From positions 29,592,503 through 29,656,502 of the forward strand of contig OZ018317.1 in the NCBI GenBank assembly GCA_963969495.1: a stretch of 64,000 bases of DNA, in the 5' to 3' direction. Positions 31,370-44,122 of the stretch are shown piece after piece. Numbering within the stretch: the first letter of the stretch is position 1; the number at the start of each line of letters is the position of its first letter. The position numbers and the translations under genes were made by a program. Below the pieces are notes generated by a model. It saw only the letters and a list, made by a program, of their open reading frames with translations. It searched no databases and was not told where the DNA came from. This stretch comes from Ceratothoa steindachneri (taxonomy: Eukaryota; Arthropoda; Malacostraca; Isopoda; Cymothoidae).

Positions 31370-33600
31370 TGGATACCTTAAATAGAATTTAGTTACTTTT
31401 TATCTAGAAGTACTTTTCACTGTTTCATCTGTCTTAGCTTCGACTATGTTGTTAGTAAATATTAAAATAAGTTAGCTTCAGTGTATCAACTCCATGATAC
31501 ACATAACTTTCCCAAATAAAGACAGCAATATATGATTGAACAGCAAGGTACCATACAAACCCTTCTCGGGAGATTGCCAACCTTGGAAAAAGAAAAAGAA
31601 ATTGTAAAAGTCAAGGTAGATAAGAGGGTCACTTTTATATGGCCTCCCAATTATTTGCATCAAGATTTGGTTTCTCATATTTAAAGGCAAACTCATCTGC
31701 ATCCATGGATAAAAATAAAAGGACGACGCCTATCAACCAAAATTCAATAGATAAAATGAGTCACGACTCTACGTCAATCAAGAATGTGCAGTAATTAGGT
31801 ATTCATACCACATCTCAGACAATAATATGAATACAAATGAAACAAGTCCAAAAATAAATATTCACACATAGGTACAAATAATAGAATGAAGAAGTTAAAA
31901 ATTTCACAAATATTCCTAAGAATTAGCTGAGATACTTCTTTGGAAATATACCCTTGAATGCAAATACTGAATGGTATTAACCTATCTCAGACCACATTGT
32001 TAATTTAATGTGTTTATATTTATAAAATCTTGGATTGGGAAAGATCAGACTAAATCTCAGTATTGGTCATAAGTATTTATATAGTGGAAATGATGAGTTT
32101 TGATATATTTATGCGCATGTAGTTATATGTGTGTAGTTATGTATGTTATATGTAAATATTCTCAAATTTGGTTACAATTTTGTATAATTTTCTATAAAAG
32201 TAATTAATTTTATTATATATTCCATTTAACTAGTAATTAATATAAAAAACGTAAATATTAGATAAAACAGAGTCTGGTGGCATGAGTTGGATAGAAGAGG
32301 TGTGGTCACCAGGAAGAAAATGTAGGGAGACTTTCGTTAGCATCCAACCACACATTATTGCATCATATATAAAAAAAACTTAGGAGTAGCATGTAATACC
32401 ATATAAACTTCTAAAACGTCGCATGAAATCCATTTGTGAAATATATCACATGTAATACCACCAGTTTCCTGGTATGAAGCCAAATTGAAGACCTAAATGA
32501 AAAACAGCTAACACATAGGATTGCTCGGATCTTTAGTAGCCAAACATTAGCAGAACATGTTATCGTCCTAGAATCCTCTAATGAACATTTTGCAATACAA
32601 AGTAGTTAGGTTTCCCATCAACTCTCAAGCTTTATCTGACTATATGAGAGAGAGTGAATATGTTCTAATTGATTAAAAAAAACTACACTACCTACCTAAC
32701 CAAATTTTGTGCCTACTAGGAAAACCTTGTTAGAATTTTATAATATATATAGGTCTCATTTTCCTTCTTGAAAATCAGCTTTATTGGTACCATTATTGAA
32801 GCTAGGCAAGCCACCATGTATACAATCCTCGCATCGACATTATTGCCTTAAAAAAGTTACTTAAGCAAAGTTCTTGATAGGATTGTTATTGACCAGCTGT
32901 ATTAAATTTTATTGGCAGAGTTGAATGCTGCCCAGGGTGCTATATGTTCTTCATTTATACTATAAATTAGAAGTATTGATCAACATCACGTAGTATTAAT
33001 ATAGAGATTCCATAGGTTAGAGCTTTAAATCCTCTACATTTTACCTTCATGATAAATGAGCTCTTTAAATTGACGTAGCGATTGGTGGCTCTTTTAAGAG
33101 TTTGAAGGAGGCTCTCGCTATTCTGTATAAAAGGAACTGATCAGTAACGAATGAAGTAACAGTAATGGGTTTCAGGTTTACTCCTTCCTAAATCTCCATT
33201 CGTTATCTTTATAAGGCTCTTAACTCTACTTACTCAACTACAGAATAAAAATCAGCGAATAGCCTTTGAGCCACTCAAGGCCAGAGGTTGAAAGCTAAAG
33301 CAAAATAGTACAGAGTGACACACAAAAAGGTTAACCGAAATTTGAATTCGTATTACTCAAAAAACTATTAGAGATGCTTTGCTCATGTAAAGTTTGGTTT
33401 GTCTAACAATTATTTATCTTCAGATAATAAAAATTTCATTTAATTTTCTTTTACTATATTGATATACAAATGGTTTTGGTGAAGAAAGAAAGGTTTCCGC
33501 AAGGAAATGAAATAATGAAAATCCGAAGTTGAAAATTAACAAATTTATGTGTCAATTAATAACGAAACACCTCTAAATATGGGTAATACAAATGTATTTA
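31370..33600. other. AT-rich stretch, nothing recognised
   Basis: No protein similarity, long repeat or RNA gene seen. Short frames exist (for example 31478-31702 minus) without supporting features. Confidence 0.5.
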
Positions 33601-33624
33601 TTTAATTTTCTAAGCACCGTTTCC

Positions 33625-33800
33625 TTACATATGTCCTCCATTTCTTTCCAAGCACACTTGTGCCTTTGACTGCATTGATTGAACAACTCTTTTCATCAAC
33701 TGTTGATTTTCTTTAAGTAAATTAACTTCACTTATGATAGTAACTTTTAACTGGTTTATGTTTTCCGGGAGAGTCCACTTTGGATCTTTCTTTTTTTTCT
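33625..33800 (-). CDS. Possible terminal coding exon of unknown gene
   Basis: A minus-strand frame runs from after TATTAG near 33800 to a TAA at 33625-33627: KDPKWTLPENINQLKVTII, SEVNLLKENQQLMKRVVQ, SMQSKAQVCLERNGGHM-stop. It is amphipathic with heptad-like Leu/Val/Ile spacing, suggesting a coiled coil. An acceptor-like T-rich AG sits at its start. I cannot identify it. It may equally be a fragment of the N-terminal protein of a retroelement. Confidence 0.25.
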
Positions 33801-33829
33801 AATATATATCGGGAATTTACAATTTGGTA

Positions 33830-35720
33830 TCTTTAATTTGGTTGTATTTTAGTAGATTTAGCTTTAAGTTAATTTTTGCCGGTTTTTCTCTGTACGATGG
33901 TTCAACATTTTGTTGCGTTCGCAGTTGGCTACTTTGGAATCATTGTTTAAAATGTAGCTTCAGTTTGTCTTATTCGGGCAGTCTGATCAGTTGGGGGGGA
34001 GTTATATAGTTTGTGTCATATCTTTTTGGTACGTAAGTGAAGGTAATATTCACAAGGTCGAGATAGGTGATGTCATAATTTTCTAGACTATATGCGATCC
34101 CTTTGGGCAAGATTGGTGATAAATCTGGTTGAAAAATTTAAAGCGGTCAATGGATTGAAGGGGGTTTGTTTATCATCGCAAGCTTTTCATTAAGGTGGGG
34201 AGTATAATCTCTGGATGTAATTTTTATTCAGAGTACACGATTTCTTGCGACTAGGGATAAAATATATCCTGCAATAGATTATCTGCTAGTCTTCGTCTCC
34301 CTATAGGTATACCTTGAATTTCTTGATGTTTATCAGAATTTTCTTTCTTTTCCCAAAGTTGTTGAGGTTATTTATATTTCTCCCTGTCTTGTTGGCAATA
34401 TCAGCTGGATTAGGATATTTGCTTGTTATCACCTGTGTAATATCATCCGCAAGATGAATATATTGTGCGTAGTTATGAGTTGAGGCAGGAAGGTTCCAAT
34501 AGATATTCCGCGCAGGATGGGGCCAAGGCATCTCCCTTGTAGTACTCTCGCTTCCATGGTGAAAGGTTCTCCTTCAAAGTTGTTAATTTTGCTCTTCGAG
34601 ATAATCAAAAAGGATGTTAGTCAGATTATCTTCCATTCCAAGGTCTTTTATTTTTTCTTTAGACCTGGTATCCATACCTTGTCAACTCTCAACACAACAT
34701 CGACGTTTTTATATTTGGCATTTGCTATTATAATACACTCCGTGATTAATGCTAATGCTGCTTTTATCCTGTATCTTCTTTGCAAGCAATCCATGTCATT
34801 GAATGTTATTCTAATTCCCCGCTTTCTAGATAATGTCTCAGTGTTACATTTAATAGCTCTTCAAGTAGTTTTCCCATAAACTTCAGGAGAGAGATAGGCC
34901 GATAGCTACTGATCTCCTTTTGGATATTTTATGCTTTAAAATAAATATAATTTGTGCTTTGGTGAACTGATCTTGAAAATACCCCGTATTCAGGCAAGCA
35001 TTAAAGAGCCGTAGAATTACTTTGTTGGTGTTTGGGGGGCGTTTACTAGGTGCATTTTAGTAAAGCCATTAATGCCTGACGCCTTTTGTTTAAAGTTCTT
35101 CAGGGCCGCCTCATACTTCTCGTAGGTAAAAGGTCTCCCTTCCTCTCGTAGCTAGATATTCTACCTCTATAAACCTTGTTATTAGGCGGCTAAGGTGTTC
35201 ACCTATATCCTTAAGAGGGATCCGTCGGGCTTCGACGATACTAATGTGATATTTTGGAGTATACGAGTCCAAGGTTGATGAGTGGTTCAGATAAAAATTC
35301 CGGTTCGTTAATATAATGCCCAGAGTTGTTGAACATCATCTTGTCAAGTCCAGAGGGAAGTCTAGGCCTTCTATTCGTATCACATTCCGGGTCCATTGAA
35401 TTTATCATAAATCATCTCGATCTTTATTGCCAAGGAAGACTCCTCCAATTCGCTTACCTCCCTAGACCTATTGCTTCTGTGGACAGCATTGCCCACTACG
35501 ACGTATCTTTCTATCGTGAGGTCTGCCATAATGACATCATAGCCGTAGATTTTAAAATGATCCTTGTTCTCGTCAAGCCCATGCTCAGAGATCATTACGA
35601 CGTCGGGATCTAGTCTAATAATGTTGAAAGCGTTTCTATTCTTATCGCAGACGTTTAAATTTAAATAATTTATTTTAAAATTCCTAATATACTTAAAGTT
35701 ATCAACCATATTAGTCTTCT
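33830..35720 (-). pseudogene. Jockey/I-type LINE fragment (truncated endonuclease plus RT)
   Basis: On the minus strand the endonuclease starts LNLNVCDKNRNAFNIIRLDP, continues DVVMISEHGLDENKDHF with the conserved SEHG, and breaks off near 35380. The rest of the endonuclease and most of the linker are missing. RT resumes with AYLSPEVYGK near 34890, ALALITECIIIANAKYKNVD near 34740, VLQGRCLGPIL near 34540, and IHLADDITQVITSKYPN at 34445, where LADD stands for the catalytic FADD. IANKTGRNINNLNNFGK follows. It shares family wording with the LINE at 20640-25100. Confidence 0.7.
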
Positions 35721-35849
35721 TGTACGTTCTTTATTTTAGATGTTCCATGACTGGCTGGAGATCTTACTGTCGCGATCTGTTATTTCGAAACTGCTGATGA
35801 GTGAGGTTGAAACGTGAGTTGAGATGGATTTTTCTATTCGGCCAATTTT

Positions 35850-36750
35850 GTTGCGTGTGAGTTTAGTCGCGGGTGGCTCTACATCTCACTATGTCGGATG
35901 GTCCCCGTTTTGCTTTTTTTTGTTTTTTTAATAACATTGGAATTATTAGGCTGATTCTAACGAAATTTGAAGCTTTTATGTTGTATTACATTCTCTTTCG
36001 AATGATCTAAGTGCCAAGTCCTCCCAAAGTTAGCCAGGAAGTTCTTTTGTTTTGGCAATAACATCATAACTATTTGGTCCATTCTAACAAAGTTTAAAAC
36101 TCTTATGTTGTTTTAGATTCTTTTTTGAATGATGTAATTGACAAGGTCTTTCCAAGTTAGCCCCGGAATCATTTGTTTTGGCAATAACATCAAAACTATT
36201 CAGTTGATTCTATCGGAATTTAAAACCCTTGTGTTGTTTTACATTCTTCTTTAGATGATAAAATTGCCAGAGTCCTCCCAAAGTTAGCCAGGAAATTATT
36301 TTGTTTGGGCAATAACATCATAACTTTTCGGCCCATTCTAACAAAATTTGAAACCTTTATGTTGTTTACATTCTCTTTCTAATGATATATTGACAAGGTC
36401 CTCCCAAGGTTAGCCAGGGAATTATTTTGTTTTGGCAATAACATCATAGTTATTCCTCCCATTATAACGAAATTTTAAATGATTATGTTGTTTTACATTA
36501 TCTTTCGAATAAAATAAGTGTCAATGTCCTCAAATGGTTCACCCGGCAAGTATATTGTTTTGGCAATAATAACATAACTATTTGGCCGATTCTAACGAAA
36601 TTTAAAACCTCCATGTTGTCTTACATTCTCTTTCAAATAATAGAATTACCACAGTCCTCTGAAGGTTAGTCCGGGAATTATTGAAAGTCTTTAAAGTAGT
36701 AAAGTCATAAATCAGAATAGGTGAGAGCACGCCACCTTTTGGTCCGCATA
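35850..36750 (+). repeat. Head/tandem-core/tail repeat with six ~127-bp core units
   Basis: Head: TAGTCGCGGGTGGCTCTACA followed by CTCACTATGTCGG and GTCCCCGTTTTGC. Core units begin near 35915, 36044, 36172, 36299, 36425 and 36552. Each carries TTTTGGCAATAACATCATAA, a CCGATTCTAACGAAATTT-like block, TATGTTGTTTTACATTCTCT and CCTCCCAAAGTTAGCC. Tail: CCGGGAATTATTGAAAG, then CATAAATCAGAATAGGTGAG. This modular layout recurs at 12460 and 57000. Confidence 0.85.
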
Positions 36751-37046
36751 CCTTGTTTTCAAATTGTAGCTACTTCATCTTTTTTATCAGCTTCGGACAC
36801 CCATTTGCCTTGCCTCTGATGAGGCCTGCTGTGATTTACTTTGTTTTTCTCAAACTTGGCAGTGGCGATGATGGCGAGGCACAGATTTTCATGTTTAGAT
36901 CCGAAGTCGAGTATCTGTACTCACTACTTTATGCACCTTTAGGAGATTTTGGTTCATGCATTTTTTTGTGGGGATGTAGCTTCTTCCTGGTAAAACAGAA
37001 ATATTTCTATTTGTTGTGTCTCAGTTGTTGGTTTATTCAGGTAAGG

Positions 37047-37063
37047 GTTCCTCTGGAGAGAGA

Positions 37064-37094
<31 letters not shown>

Positions 37095-37095
37095 T
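37047..37095. repeat. (GA)n microsatellite
   Basis: GAGAGAGA tract with one interruption. Confidence 0.95.
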
Positions 37096-37539
37096 GGGAT
37101 CCAGGTGTTCTCACTGTTGCGCTTTTGACCTAAACTTGTAACACTTCCTACGATGAGGAATTATCCGGAAACCACATCAGGCGGCTTAGGTCATTATGTA
37201 TCAGCATTTTCTTAACTTCGATGGAATAGCTCCGAGGCCTCCCAATATTTACATTATGAACATGCAATACGCACATGATTAGGTCTGATCTCATGTTCTG
37301 ATTAGTTAGTAACAGGCTCTTCCTAAGGTTTGCCGTCTTTGCCTCTTGCACATACTACGTTTTTGCTTTCATTTTTTACTTCTCGTTTAATTGTTTTTTC
37401 ATATTTTCCATAAATCTATTTTTGAGGAGACACTCCATTAAGAGGGTGCATTGGAAGTTGCTGTAGTTAAGACATTTTATCTTGTCCGTATTAATGCATT
37501 CTAACCAAGGATGCCACTATTCGTTGAATTCTGTGATCA

Positions 37540-38318
37540 ACAATGATCACAGAAAGTCGATGGGTGCCATTGGAAGGGAGAAAGGTGTGGATAAAAAATC
37601 ATTCGGCTGATGGTACATAAGGACATTAATTATTTTTCATACAAGATGAATAAGGGGCAATTTCTTTCCAAGAAGATGCCAGAAAAACGACTCAAACACA
37701 CCAATAAGTTGAATCACCGTTGGATCTTCTCCGACGAGGAGAATTTCTGTGAAGACCAGATGATCAACTTCCAAATCACAAGTGGCTCGCTGTCGAAACC
37801 ATTACGTGCCAAGACTCATGCAGATAAAATTTTCAGATAAAATCATGGTATTCGGTGTCGTTAGCAGTTAAGGTGACGCCATGCTACTCCGCTTCTTGTA
37901 TGAAGGCCTCAGGCTGAGCAACGACGGCCTCATGCGCGTTCTGAGTTGGTGAAGCTTTGAATCGAACGAGTAGCTTTAGGGAGGCTCTACGCCCTTCCTC
38001 ACCAGCCGGAGGACCTAAGCCTGACTGTCGGAGAATTTCTTCGATCACACAGCCACTTAAATTTAGAATCTCAACTCGCCTGACTGCACCCCTCTTCGAC
38101 ATCTTTGTGTGGGATGGAGTGGAACAAGAGATCAACAAATCCAGTTCCAACACGAAGGCGAGCTGATGGCCAAGATTAAAAGAATCTCTAGGGGCCTAAA
38201 GCGAGAGATAGTAACGAAGGTCTGGGGCCGGTTTCGAGGTAAAATGGAGGCTGTCATTGAGGGCACAGACGGTATCATCGAAAGAACATCTCATGAAGAC
38301 AAACTGATCCAAATGTGA
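37540..38318 (+). pseudogene. Mariner-family transposase, decayed
   Basis: Reading: KDINYFSYKMNKGQFLSKKM, PEKRLKHTNKLN, WIFSDEENFCEDQMINFQ (first catalytic Asp in FSDE), then after a frameshift near 37840 IMVFGVVSS, GDAMLLRFLYEGLRLSNDGL. The block that should hold the second Asp is deleted or scrambled near 37960-38000. Then FLTSRRT, LSENFFDHTAT and NSPDCTPL (third Asp) appear in another frame. The C-terminus reads LMAKIKRISRGLKREIVTKV, WGRFRGKMEAVIEGTDGIIE. This order is that of mariner transposases, which cut and paste at TA. No terminal repeats were found around it. The transposase N-terminus at 18360-18660 appears to be of the same family. Confidence 0.72.
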
Positions 38319-38603
38319 AGAATATATATAAAAAAATAAAAACACTCTCATTTTTTCATGGACAGTCACTATGCAAACGAATACCGTCCACACGCTTTAT
38401 ATAAGTTTAAGAATAATCATATATGTATGTGAACCCTGCAGGTAAAAATGACCTTTTATTGCTGTTCACACTAAAAACTATCCATTCAAGTAATCAATCA
38501 TTTGTGCTTGGAAACATATTGGAAAGTTGAGATCGAATTTCAAGACTACTTTGGTGGGGACCTACTTCACATATAGAATATAGGAGAGATAACGAACTAC
38601 CTT

Positions 38604-39110
38604 CAGAGGTAGTTACTAGTGCGAACGTCGAGCAATTCAAGGATGGATTTGGCCGAAGGATTTTTCGAGCACAGTAAAATACATATAGTTAATTATTATT
38701 TTTTTTAATTGTCCAGTTTGATTTTTGTTTGTGTCCTGTCCTATAACCGGTTCTTCTCACATTTCGGTGCCAGGAGCGGCGGAAGAAAGCGGTGTGATAG
38801 AGGACCTTACCTATACGCTCTAGCTCTCCACAATGGTACTTTCATGGTATGGGCATTATCAGAGGTAGTTACTAGTGCGAACGTCGAGCAATTCAAGGAT
38901 GGATTTGGCCGAAGGATTTTTCGAGCACAGTAAAATACATATGGTTAATTATTATTTTTTTTAATTGTCCAGTTTGATTTTTGTTTGTGTCCTGTCCTAT
39001 AACCGGTTTTTCTCACGTTTCGGTGCCGGCATCGGCGGAAGAAAGCGGTGTGATAGAGGACCTTACCTATACGCTCCAGCTCTCCACAATGGTACTTTCA
39101 TGGTATGGGC
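38604..39110 (+). repeat. 256-bp tandem duplication of a LINE 3' end
   Basis: Copy 1 is 38604-38859 and copy 2 is 38860-39110. Each begins CAGAGGTAGTTACTAGTGCG, encodes SEVVTSANVEQFKDGFGRRI-FRAQ-stop (the usual LPxEVVxAxxVxxFKxxLD ending of a LINE ORF2), and continues with 3' untranslated sequence to CATGGTATGGGC. Copies differ at scattered bases. Confidence 0.85.
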
Positions 39111-39149
39111 CGCAAAGCTCCTGCATATACGTTCTTTGATTGAGACACC

Positions 39150-39235
39150 TTATGACTCTCGTTCTTGCTCTCTTTCTCGTTCTCTTTCTTTCTCTCTCTC
39201 TCGTTCTCTTTCTCTCTATCTCTCTCACTTACTTC
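39150..39235. repeat. CT-rich low-complexity tract
   Basis: (TCTCTTTC)-like repeats between the duplicated LINE tail and the next LINE. Confidence 0.9.
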
Positions 39236-39257
39236 TTACTTGGGGGAAAAAGGGGAG

Positions 39258-40745
39258 AAAATGGAATTCACCCAAAGAAAAATAGAAAAAAATATCACTG
39301 ATCTAAACACGAATAAGTCCAGTGGCCCGGGCGGGTTTCTACTTAAAGTGTTGAAAGAAGTGCGCGATGAAGTGTCACGACATCTGAGTACAATCTTCAC
39401 CATGTCAAACCGGACCGTATGCGTTCCTAGAGACTGGCGTGAAGCGCAGAGGTGACTCCTATCTTCCAGAAAGGAGACCCTAGCCATCCGTCGAACTACC
39501 AACCTATTAGCTTAACCTTTATAGTCGGTAAACTCATCAAAAGCATCAGGGTAGACAAAATGACGTCATATTTAGAGTCCAACTTGCGAATGAGGAGTTC
39601 AGAGCACGGGTTCTGAAGGCCATGGTCATGCCTAACGAATCTTGTCGAATTCTTTCACTTCATTTTCAGTGAATACGACATAGACTTTCAAAAAGCCTTC
39701 GATAAGGTACCACACCGCCACCTCCTCCAGAAAGTGCGTACGCTGGGCATAGATGGAAATGTAGTAAGTTGGTTGAATAACTGGCTAAGTGGCAGACGGC
39801 AACGGGTAGAGTTGAATAGACAGGCTTCTGAGTGGGTGCCCGTTACTAGCGGTGTTCCTCAAGGTTCTGCCCTGGGACCACTACTGTTCATCATCTACGT
39901 TAACGACATGGACGGTGACATGGTTGCGAAGATTTCTAAATTGCCGATGATACCAAGCTTGGTATGAACGTCGCAAAGGAAGGAAGTACTGCCCGTCTTC
40001 AAGATGATCTTCGGAAGATTGAAGACTTGTCGGACTCGTGGTAAATGCCTTTTAACTTGAACAAATGCACAGTGATGCCACCGAAACCCCCAATCTCAGT
40101 ACATCCTTAAGGGCACTGCTCTTGAATCCACCGACACTGAGAAGGACTTGGGTATAACTATCACTAGTGATCTCAAGGTCTCAAGGCAGTGTATTGAGGC
40201 TGAGAAGGAAGCCCAAAGGATGTTGGTTTATATACAGCGACAGTTTAGATATCGGAACAAGGAGATAGTACTTTGTTTGTATAACTCCCTTGTCCAACAA
40301 GACCTGGAGTATGTCGTACAATTTTGGAGTCCTTCGCTTCGAAAGGATATCGCAAAATTAGAACGTGTGCAAGCCAGAGCAACCAAACTGATTCCCTCTA
40401 TCAGACACAAGAGTTACGAATATAGATTACGAGAATTAGATTTGTTTTCGCTGGAGAACTGGATACGCCGGGGTCAGCTTATCGAAGTGTTCAAAATACT
40501 TCGAGTCTTCGACATTGTAGACTACAGGGATATTTTCCAGCTTAGCCAGAGCAAAACAAGAAACCACGGCTACAAAGTTGAACTGAAACATTACCAGCGT
40601 GTTCTTTGTGGGAAATCTTTCACATATAGCATCTGCGGCACTTAGAACGCACTTCCCGCGAAAGTTGTCAACAGCAACTCTGTTTAACAGTTCAAGTCAA
40701 GACTAGACAAGGTCTTGAAAAATAGCCACTTGGAGACTTAAAGCG
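39258..40745 (+). pseudogene. CR1/Jockey-type LINE ORF2: reverse transcriptase and C-terminus
   Basis: MEFTQRKIEKNITDLNTNKS, SGPGGFLLKVLKE, then VTPIFQKGDPSHPSNYQPIS-L after a frameshift near 39452, FIVGKLIKSI, SEHGF, DFQKAFDKVPHRHLLQKV (motif A), GIDGNVVSWLNNWLSGR, VTSGVPQGSALGPLLFIIYV (motif B), NDMD. The catalytic FADD is interrupted: a 1-base loss near 39945 turns KFADDTKLG into a frame change. Thumb and C-terminus follow: EKDLGITITSDLKVSRQCIE, LYNSLVQQDLEYVVQFWSP, KLERVQARATKLIPSIR, YEYRLRELDLFSLENWIRRG and FKSRLDKVLKN. It would be a few small repairs from an intact frame, so this is a younger copy than most here. The 5' endonuclease is missing. Confidence 0.85.
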
Positions 40746-40870
40746 TGGCGCGAGTGCTCTTCTAGAGCGCCAATCTGACCCTTTAGAGGACTGCGGCTGC
40801 TCAAGTGTTCCCTTAAAGGTATCCTTTTTGTATGCATCGTAAGGTCTACTAGGGTACCTCTTTTTCTTGT

Positions 40871-40872
<2 letters not shown>

Positions 40873-40958
<86 letters not shown>
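40873..40958. repeat. (CT)n microsatellite, ~86 bp
   Basis: Pure CT run downstream of the CR1/Jockey-type LINE. Confidence 0.97.
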
Positions 40959-40960
<2 letters not shown>

Positions 40961-41182
40961 AGTTCTGTGGGCGAGTGTTTGTGTGTACAAACAATTACAG
41001 ATCTGAAAAAAAGAAGAAGTAGGCAAACTTGTGTTTTGGGGGATCTTTGGAAGCTGAATTACGGAAAAGAATAATAATAAAACCATCCTAAAGACATAAA
41101 TATTGGAAGCGAGGTCTTATTCCCTAGGGAACTAATTATCTCGTGATAAAAAGACAGGTGTGCGTCTTTTTCATTCAAACAA

Positions 41183-41185
<3 letters not shown>

Positions 41186-41236
<51 letters not shown>
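41186..41236. repeat. (TA)n tract, ~51 bp
   Basis: Pure TA repeat against a PLE-tail insert. Confidence 0.95.
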
Positions 41237-41241
<5 letters not shown>

Positions 41242-41373
41242 GAGGATAAATCCATCCCAGAGCCACCAGAAACGGATGCAACATCTTTTTATTTCTCACT
41301 ACGTTTCGAAAACTACAAGTTATCATCTTCAGACTAGAATAAGTTTACTGAAGTTAATACATTTGAAGAAATG

Positions 41374-41377
<4 letters not shown>
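41237..41377 (-). mobile_element. PLE 3'-end-only copy between two (TA)n tracts
   Basis: About 140 bp. On the minus strand it holds CTGAAGA-TGATAACTTGTAGTTTTC-GAAAC (41303-41332) with a mostly paired hairpin. It ends GGATGGATTTATCCTCAAT at the (TA)n tract. GGATTTATCCTCAA is also the end of the family A PLE tail. Confidence 0.6.

Positions 41378-41444
<67 letters not shown>
41378..41444. repeat. (TA)n tract, ~67 bp
   Basis: Pure TA repeat between a minus-strand PLE tail and a plus-strand PLE fragment. Confidence 0.95.
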
Positions 41445-42470
<1,026 letters not shown>

Positions 42471-42472
<2 letters not shown>

Positions 42473-43350
42473 CCGGTTATTAAAACGGGACTAGTTTCGA
42501 TATATAGTTTACCATATCATCTTCAGCCGTTAACTAAGAGAAATCGACAAAGAAAACTGAAATATTGGAATATACAATAACAGGCAGCTGACATTAATCT
42601 GGAGACGTTAGCTTTAGGTAATTAACAATATCCTTTAGAATGAGGTATGATATATAGAGGCTACATTTATGCTGGCCTTCTGACAAATTGAAATTTGGAA
42701 TTTTTTTGATTAGTAAGGATTCAATTATTTTTCAATATTATAATCGCTACAATGGTAAATTATTTGGGCACTAAGGAATCCTATTATATGATTGGCGTTT
42801 TTTACATGGTTAGAAAGACTGGAAGCATTGCTCGCTCCACGAATATCCCCCCTATGTCCATATATGCGTTTATTTAATGACCTTTCGGTCTCTCCTACGT
42901 AGAAGGAGGGGCAATTTGGTGCTTTACACGGGATTAAATAGATGCCTGCATCCTCATTTTGCGATTCTGGCTTGGTGGAACGGAAAGATTTTTTGATAGT
43001 TAGGGGATATTTGAAGGTGGTCAAGTTGGGATATATAATGGAGTTTAGTCTGTTGAGCGAGAGCGAATATGGTAGAGATAAGCAATTCTTCTTACATGTA
43101 AGATTTTTGGGGGGTTGGGGACGGTAGAATATTGCCTTGGTTTAGATAGGCTCTCATCTATACAATAGAGTGGATATTTAAATTGAATGAATATACGTGT
43201 TATGAAGGTGATCTCGTCTTGTAAAAAACAGGGGTCACAAATTGGAAAGGCTCTTAAATACATAGATATTACAATTGCTTTTTTTATTTTAAGATCATGA
43301 CATGAAAAAAAAATGTATATAGACGTTGGAATTAGTAGGTTTTCGGTAAA
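42471..43350 (-). pseudogene. PLE thumb and GIY-YIG, left half of a head-to-head pair (family B)
   Basis: Minus strand: VYRKPTNSNVYIHFF (frame-adjusted), HDLKIKKAIVISMYLRAFPI, CDPCFLQDEITFITRIFIQF of the thumb, then after frameshifts IPCKAPNCPSFYVGETERSL, NKRIYGHRGDIRGASNASSL and KNANHIIGF of the GIY-YIG domain, ending at NIEK. A 3' untranslated part with the tail motif CTGAAGA...GAAAC (42494-42526) and an adjoining TAGTCCCG/CGGGACTA stem meets (TA)n. Confidence 0.82.
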
Positions 43351-43861
43351 CCGTGGGAGAGACCGGAAAGTCATTAATTAGACGCATATATGAACATAGG
43401 AGGGACATTCGTAGAGCGAGCAATGCTTCCAGTCTTTTTAACCATGTAAAAAACGCCAATCATATAATAGGATTCCCTAGTGCCCAAATAATTTACTATT
43501 GTAGCGATTATAATAAAAGAAAAATAATTGAATCCTTACTAATCAAAGAAATTCCAAATTTAATTTTGTCAGAAGGCCAGCATAAATGTAGCCCCTATAT
43601 ATCAAACCTCATTCTAAAGGATATTGTTAATTACCTAAAGCTAACGTCTCCAGATTAATGTCAGCTGCCTGTTATTGTATATTCCAATATTTCAGTTTTC
43701 TTTGTCGATTTCTATTAGTTAACGGCTGAAGATGATATGGTCAACTACATATCGAAACTAGTCCCGTTATAATAACCGCTTAATAATAATAATAAACTTT
43801 ATGCTCCATTAACAGTGGTTTTCTTGTATATTTATTTACTCGTCATTGAGTGAAACAGTGT

Positions 43862-43866
<5 letters not shown>
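43351..43866 (+). pseudogene. PLE GIY-YIG, right half of a head-to-head pair (family B)
   Basis: Begins abruptly within the nuclease at VGETGKSLIRRIYEHRRDIR, then RASNASSLFNHVKNANHI, ESLLIKEIPNLILSEGQ, and ends LTSPD at 43658. The first half of the GIY-YIG motif is missing because the copy is truncated at the junction with its inverted partner. The tail motif is at 43726-43758 with a GATATG/CATATC stem. It then runs on to (TA)n at 43867. Confidence 0.82.

Positions 43867-43926
<60 letters not shown>
43867..43926. repeat. (TA)n tract, ~60 bp
   Basis: Pure TA repeat between two PLE palindromes. Confidence 0.95.
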
Positions 43927-43928
<2 letters not shown>

Positions 43929-44122
43929 GTAAAATAACAATGAGAAGTAAAAACGGGCAGGAAATTTAAGATTAAGTTAAATTTTAATACAGAAAAATCA
44001 TTTAAAGATACGTCTGTCTTACACTCTATTGCATGTTTTCTGATGGGGAAATACTCTTTATTGAGCAATAAAGAGTATTCCCCCATCAGAGAACATGCAA
44101 TAGATTGTAATACAAACGTATT

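Noticed and set aside
40692..41086. Glu-Arg repeat frames
   Set aside because: Translation of the (CT)n microsatellite at 40873-40958.
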